A stretch of 30,093 nt of DNA, from the NCBI GenBank assembly GCA_031283025.1, contig JAITCP010000162.1, positions 1 to 30,093 of the forward strand, written 5' to 3'. This DNA is from Spirochaetaceae bacterium (lineage in GTDB: Bacteria > Spirochaetota > Spirochaetia > Treponematales > Breznakiellaceae). The notes under the pieces were generated by a model. It was given only the letters and a program-made list of their open reading frames with translations. It had not been told where the DNA came from and ran no database searches. The translations under genes and the position numbers were made by a program. Below, piece by piece: positions 28,482-30,093 of this stretch (position 1 is its first letter; every line of letters begins with the position of its first letter).

Positions 28482-28718
28482 CAAAGCAGTCCTAAGGGCA
28501 GTACCGGTTTATTCAATCATGAATGAACCAGTACCGTCCTGGGATTATTAACACCGGAATTTGTAACAATTACAGGGAATCTCTAAAAACTGAAGTTTTT
28601 AGAGATTTACCGCTTAAAAGCGCACGTTTCGCAGCCCAAAGGGCGAGAAACTGCAAAGGAACCTCTAAAAACAACCGGTTTTTAGAAGTTCCCTACATTT
28701 TAATTTATAGGAATTATC
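28482..28718. other. Intergenic region before metK: hairpin, direct repeats and repeat A2
   Basis: After the LysM stop come CAGTACCG twice (28499-28506 and 28529-28536), bracketing a 10-bp stem (28506-28529, one G-T pair), which may be the LysM terminator. Repeat A2 then fills 28575-28693. The last 25 bases are A+T-rich, with AGGA before metK. I find no SAM riboswitch (SAM-I, SAM-II or SMK) and no clear promoter. Confidence 0.6.
28575..28693. repeat. Composite palindromic repeat, family A, 119-bp copy 2
   Basis: Same length and order as the copy at 3490-3608, with about eight differences. The left stem has core CTGAAG where copy 1 has CCTCGG, and both pair. The central hairpin, GTTTC...GCCCAAAGGGC...GAAAC bounded by GCA/TGC, pairs better than in copy 1. 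It lies 25 bases upstream of the metK start codon, where it could affect metK expression. Confidence 0.9.
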
Positions 28719-29888
28719 ATGAAAAATCGCCGCTATTTTTTTACGTCTGAATCCGTAGGGGAAGGACACCCCGATAAACTCTGTGATCAGGTATCGGACG
28801 CTATTCTTGACGCGTGCCTGAAGGATGATCCCCAAAGCCGGGTTGCCTGTGAAACGTTTGCGTCTACTTCTTTGATTCTTGTTGGGGGTGAAATTACTAC
28901 CCAAACTTTTGTGGATTTCCAGCAGGTTGTCAGAAAAGTGGTGGAAGGAATAGGCTATACCGATCCGGATTACGGCCTTGATTTTCATTCTATGGCGGTA
29001 TTGGATATGATCCACAGCCAATCTCCGGACATTAGCCAGGGGGTATCCGGGACCGGGCTCAAAAAATATAAGGGCCAGCAGGGAGCGGGGGACCAGGGCA
29101 TGATGTTCGGGTTTGCCTGCACAGAAACAAAAGAGCTTATGCCCCTGCCTATCACTCTGGCAAATAAATTACTTATTCACGCGACAAAACTGCGAAAAAA
29201 TAAAACCATCAAATGGCTCAGGCCTGATGCAAAAAGCCAGGTAACCGTAGAATACGAAGGCCACAAACCTATTCGTATTGACGCGGTGGTTATTTCCCAC
29301 CAGCATGACCCTGATGTATCACATAAAGATATAGAATCCACCGTTATTGACCAAATTATTAAGCCCGTTCTGGAGCCTACCGGCCTTTTGGACAAAAATA
29401 CCAAATATTACATAAACCCTACCGGGCGCTTTGTAGTGGGCGGCCCTTCCGGAGACGCTGGCCTTACGGGCCGCAAGATCATTGTAGACACTTACGGCGG
29501 TATGGGCCGGCATGGGGGCGGCGCTTTTTCCGGCAAAGACCCCACCAAGGTAGACCGTTCCGCCGCCTATGCCGCCCGGTATGTGGCAAAGAACGTGGTA
29601 GCGGCCAAGCTGGCGGAACGCTGCGAAGTCGAGCTGGCCTACGCCATTGGCGTTCCCTTTCCGGTTGCAGTGATGGTGGACGCTTTTGGCACTTCCGTAG
29701 TTCCGGAAGAACAGATTGAAAAAGCGGTTAATAAGACTTTTGACCTTAGCCCCGCGGGGATCATTAAAACGCTTGATCTCCGCCGGCCTGTTTACCAAAA
29801 AACCGCGTCTTATGGCCACTTTGGACGCAATGAGTTTGCCTGGGAAAAAACAGATAAAGCAGAAGAACTGAAAAAAGCGGTAAGATGA
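28719..29888 (+). CDS. metK: S-adenosylmethionine synthetase
   Basis: MetK makes S-adenosylmethionine from methionine and ATP in the cytoplasm. At 389 residues it has the family's usual length. Visible landmarks are FFTSESVGEGHPDKLCDQVSDAILDA (N-terminal ATP/metal part, split for length), GAGDQGMMFGFAC (the conserved methionine-loop signature), DAVVISHQHDP, GGPSGDAGLTGRKIIVDTYGG (in two parts), and GGGAFSGKDPTKVDRS (the P-loop-like phosphate signature). The C-terminal GHFGR completes the fold. The start ATG has AGGA seven bases upstream. No SAM riboswitch is visible; a 119-bp family A repeat occupies the leader region. A family A hairpin follows six bases after the stop. SAM is the substrate of CheR-type methylation in this window, though that link is only biochemical. 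Confidence 0.97.
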   Translation: MKNRRYFFTSESVGEGHPDKLCDQVSDAILDACLKDDPQSRVACETFASTSLILVGGEITTQTFVDFQQVVRKVVEGIGYTDPDYGLDFHSMAVLDMIHSQSPDISQGVSGTGLKKYKGQQGAGDQGMMFGFACTETKELMPLPITLANKLLIHATKLRKNKTIKWLRPDAKSQVTVEYEGHKPIRIDAVVISHQHDPDVSHKDIESTVIDQIIKPVLEPTGLLDKNTKYYINPTGRFVVGGPSGDAGLTGRKIIVDTYGGMGRHGGGAFSGKDPTKVDRSAAYAARYVAKNVVAAKLAERCEVELAYAIGVPFPVAVMVDAFGTSVVPEEQIEKAVNKTFDLSPAGIIKTLDLRRPVYQKTASYGHFGRNEFAWEKTDKAEELKKAVR

Positions 29889-29894
29889 AATAAC

Positions 29895-29929
29895 GGAATC
29901 TCTAAAAACAACCGGTTTTTAGAGATTCC
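29895..29929. repeat. Single-hairpin palindromic repeat, family A, copy 4
   Basis: GGAATCTCTAAAAAC and its exact reverse complement (15 bp) flank AACCG. It starts six bases after the metK stop, so it can serve as the 3' stem of the metK mRNA; the T run lies inside the stem, unlike a normal intrinsic terminator. Confidence 0.9.
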
Positions 29930-30041
29930 CTTAACTTAAACTAAAGCCCGCCCACAAGGACAGAGAGTCGGCTCCCCAGGGCAACAGCACTTACTCTATT
30001 TTGAGATATAATAAGCCATATTAACCATCGGGAGGGGGAAT

Positions 30042-30093
30042 ATGGAAATACAGGAAGAAGACATCCATAGGATGAAAGCGGCGTTAAGAGGCA
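30042..30093 (+). CDS. Start of an unidentified gene (partial, cut by window end)
   Basis: Only 17 codons are visible, reading MEIQEEDIHRMKAALRG. The support is a strong GGAGG at 30031-30035, six bases before the ATG, and a TATAAT at 30007-30012 upstream, for which I see no good -35 box. The 111 bases between the repeat A4 and this gene hold no other ORF. Nothing can be said about function. Confidence 0.6.
   Translation, partial: MEIQEEDIHRMKAALRG

Noticed and set aside
28482..28718. SAM riboswitch before metK
   Set aside because: No SAM-I, SAM-II or SMK consensus is visible; the space is filled by repeat A2 and a simple hairpin.
28523..28750. ORF across repeat A2 (and its counterpart 3176-3589 minus across repeat A1)
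   Set aside because: The encoded peptides simply translate the palindromic repeats in both places; there is no ribosome binding site, and they overlap real genes.

Overview
The window reads as a chromosomal segment of a spirochaete, most likely a Treponema of moderate G+C content such as the termite-gut species. This is inferred from family content, not from a database search. The signs are a cheA / cheW-cheR fusion / cheX operon of the treponemal type, BspA-like leucine-rich repeats, OmpA-domain and LysM envelope proteins, and many short secreted proteins with treponemal-looking signal peptides. No prophage, transposase, integrase or CRISPR array is visible.

Layout. 1-2.76 kb: the C-terminal end of a trypsin-like protease with an outer-membrane-like tail, converging on a RecQ-type helicase. 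2.87-5.35 kb: an MntP-type manganese exporter, a PLP aminotransferase and an Smr-domain protein. 5.33-10.05 kb, minus strand: cheA, cheW-cheR, cheX, then tRNA-Val(GAC) and infA. 10.1-12.0 kb, minus strand: a small secreted protein translationally coupled to the two subunits of a class I fumarase. 12.1-13.6 kb: adenylate kinase, then a strongly promoted ChW-repeat/OmpA protein. 13.6-14.03 kb: a gene-free stretch full of palindromes. 14.0-18.2 kb: an LTD-type lipoprotein, thioredoxin, a U32 (RlhA-like) protein and SSB. 18.2-21.1 kb: an unidentified 627-residue protein, a BspA-like leucine-rich-repeat protein and a PilZ protein. 21.2-25.2 kb, minus strand: an AddB-like PD-(D/E)XK nuclease, a DUF4230 protein and Hsp20. 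25.5-27.9 kb: a DUF1538 membrane protein with a tandem PII-like partner. 28.0-29.9 kb: a LysM lipoprotein and metK. At the right edge a new gene begins.

Three patterns cut across the genes. (i) A family of perfect or near-perfect palindromes recurs between genes, including two 119-bp composite copies about 25 kb apart that are about 93% identical and show paired changes in their stems. (ii) At least seven genes (adk, trx, U32, the 627-residue protein, the LRR protein, the PilZ gene and the DUF1538 gene) have a sigma-70-like -10 box ending 6-8 bases before the start codon and no Shine-Dalgarno sequence, which suggests widespread leaderless mRNAs. Other genes here have clear GGAGG-type sites. 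(iii) The lipoprotein and ssb genes share an identical-spacing upstream element.

The best candidate for an undescribed system is the DUF1538 transporter-like protein plus its fused tandem PII-like regulator, preceded by a 17-bp perfect palindrome and a degenerate second copy that overlap or adjoin the promoter. The PII fusion also carries an internal in-frame start with a strong ribosome binding site, so it may yield two products.
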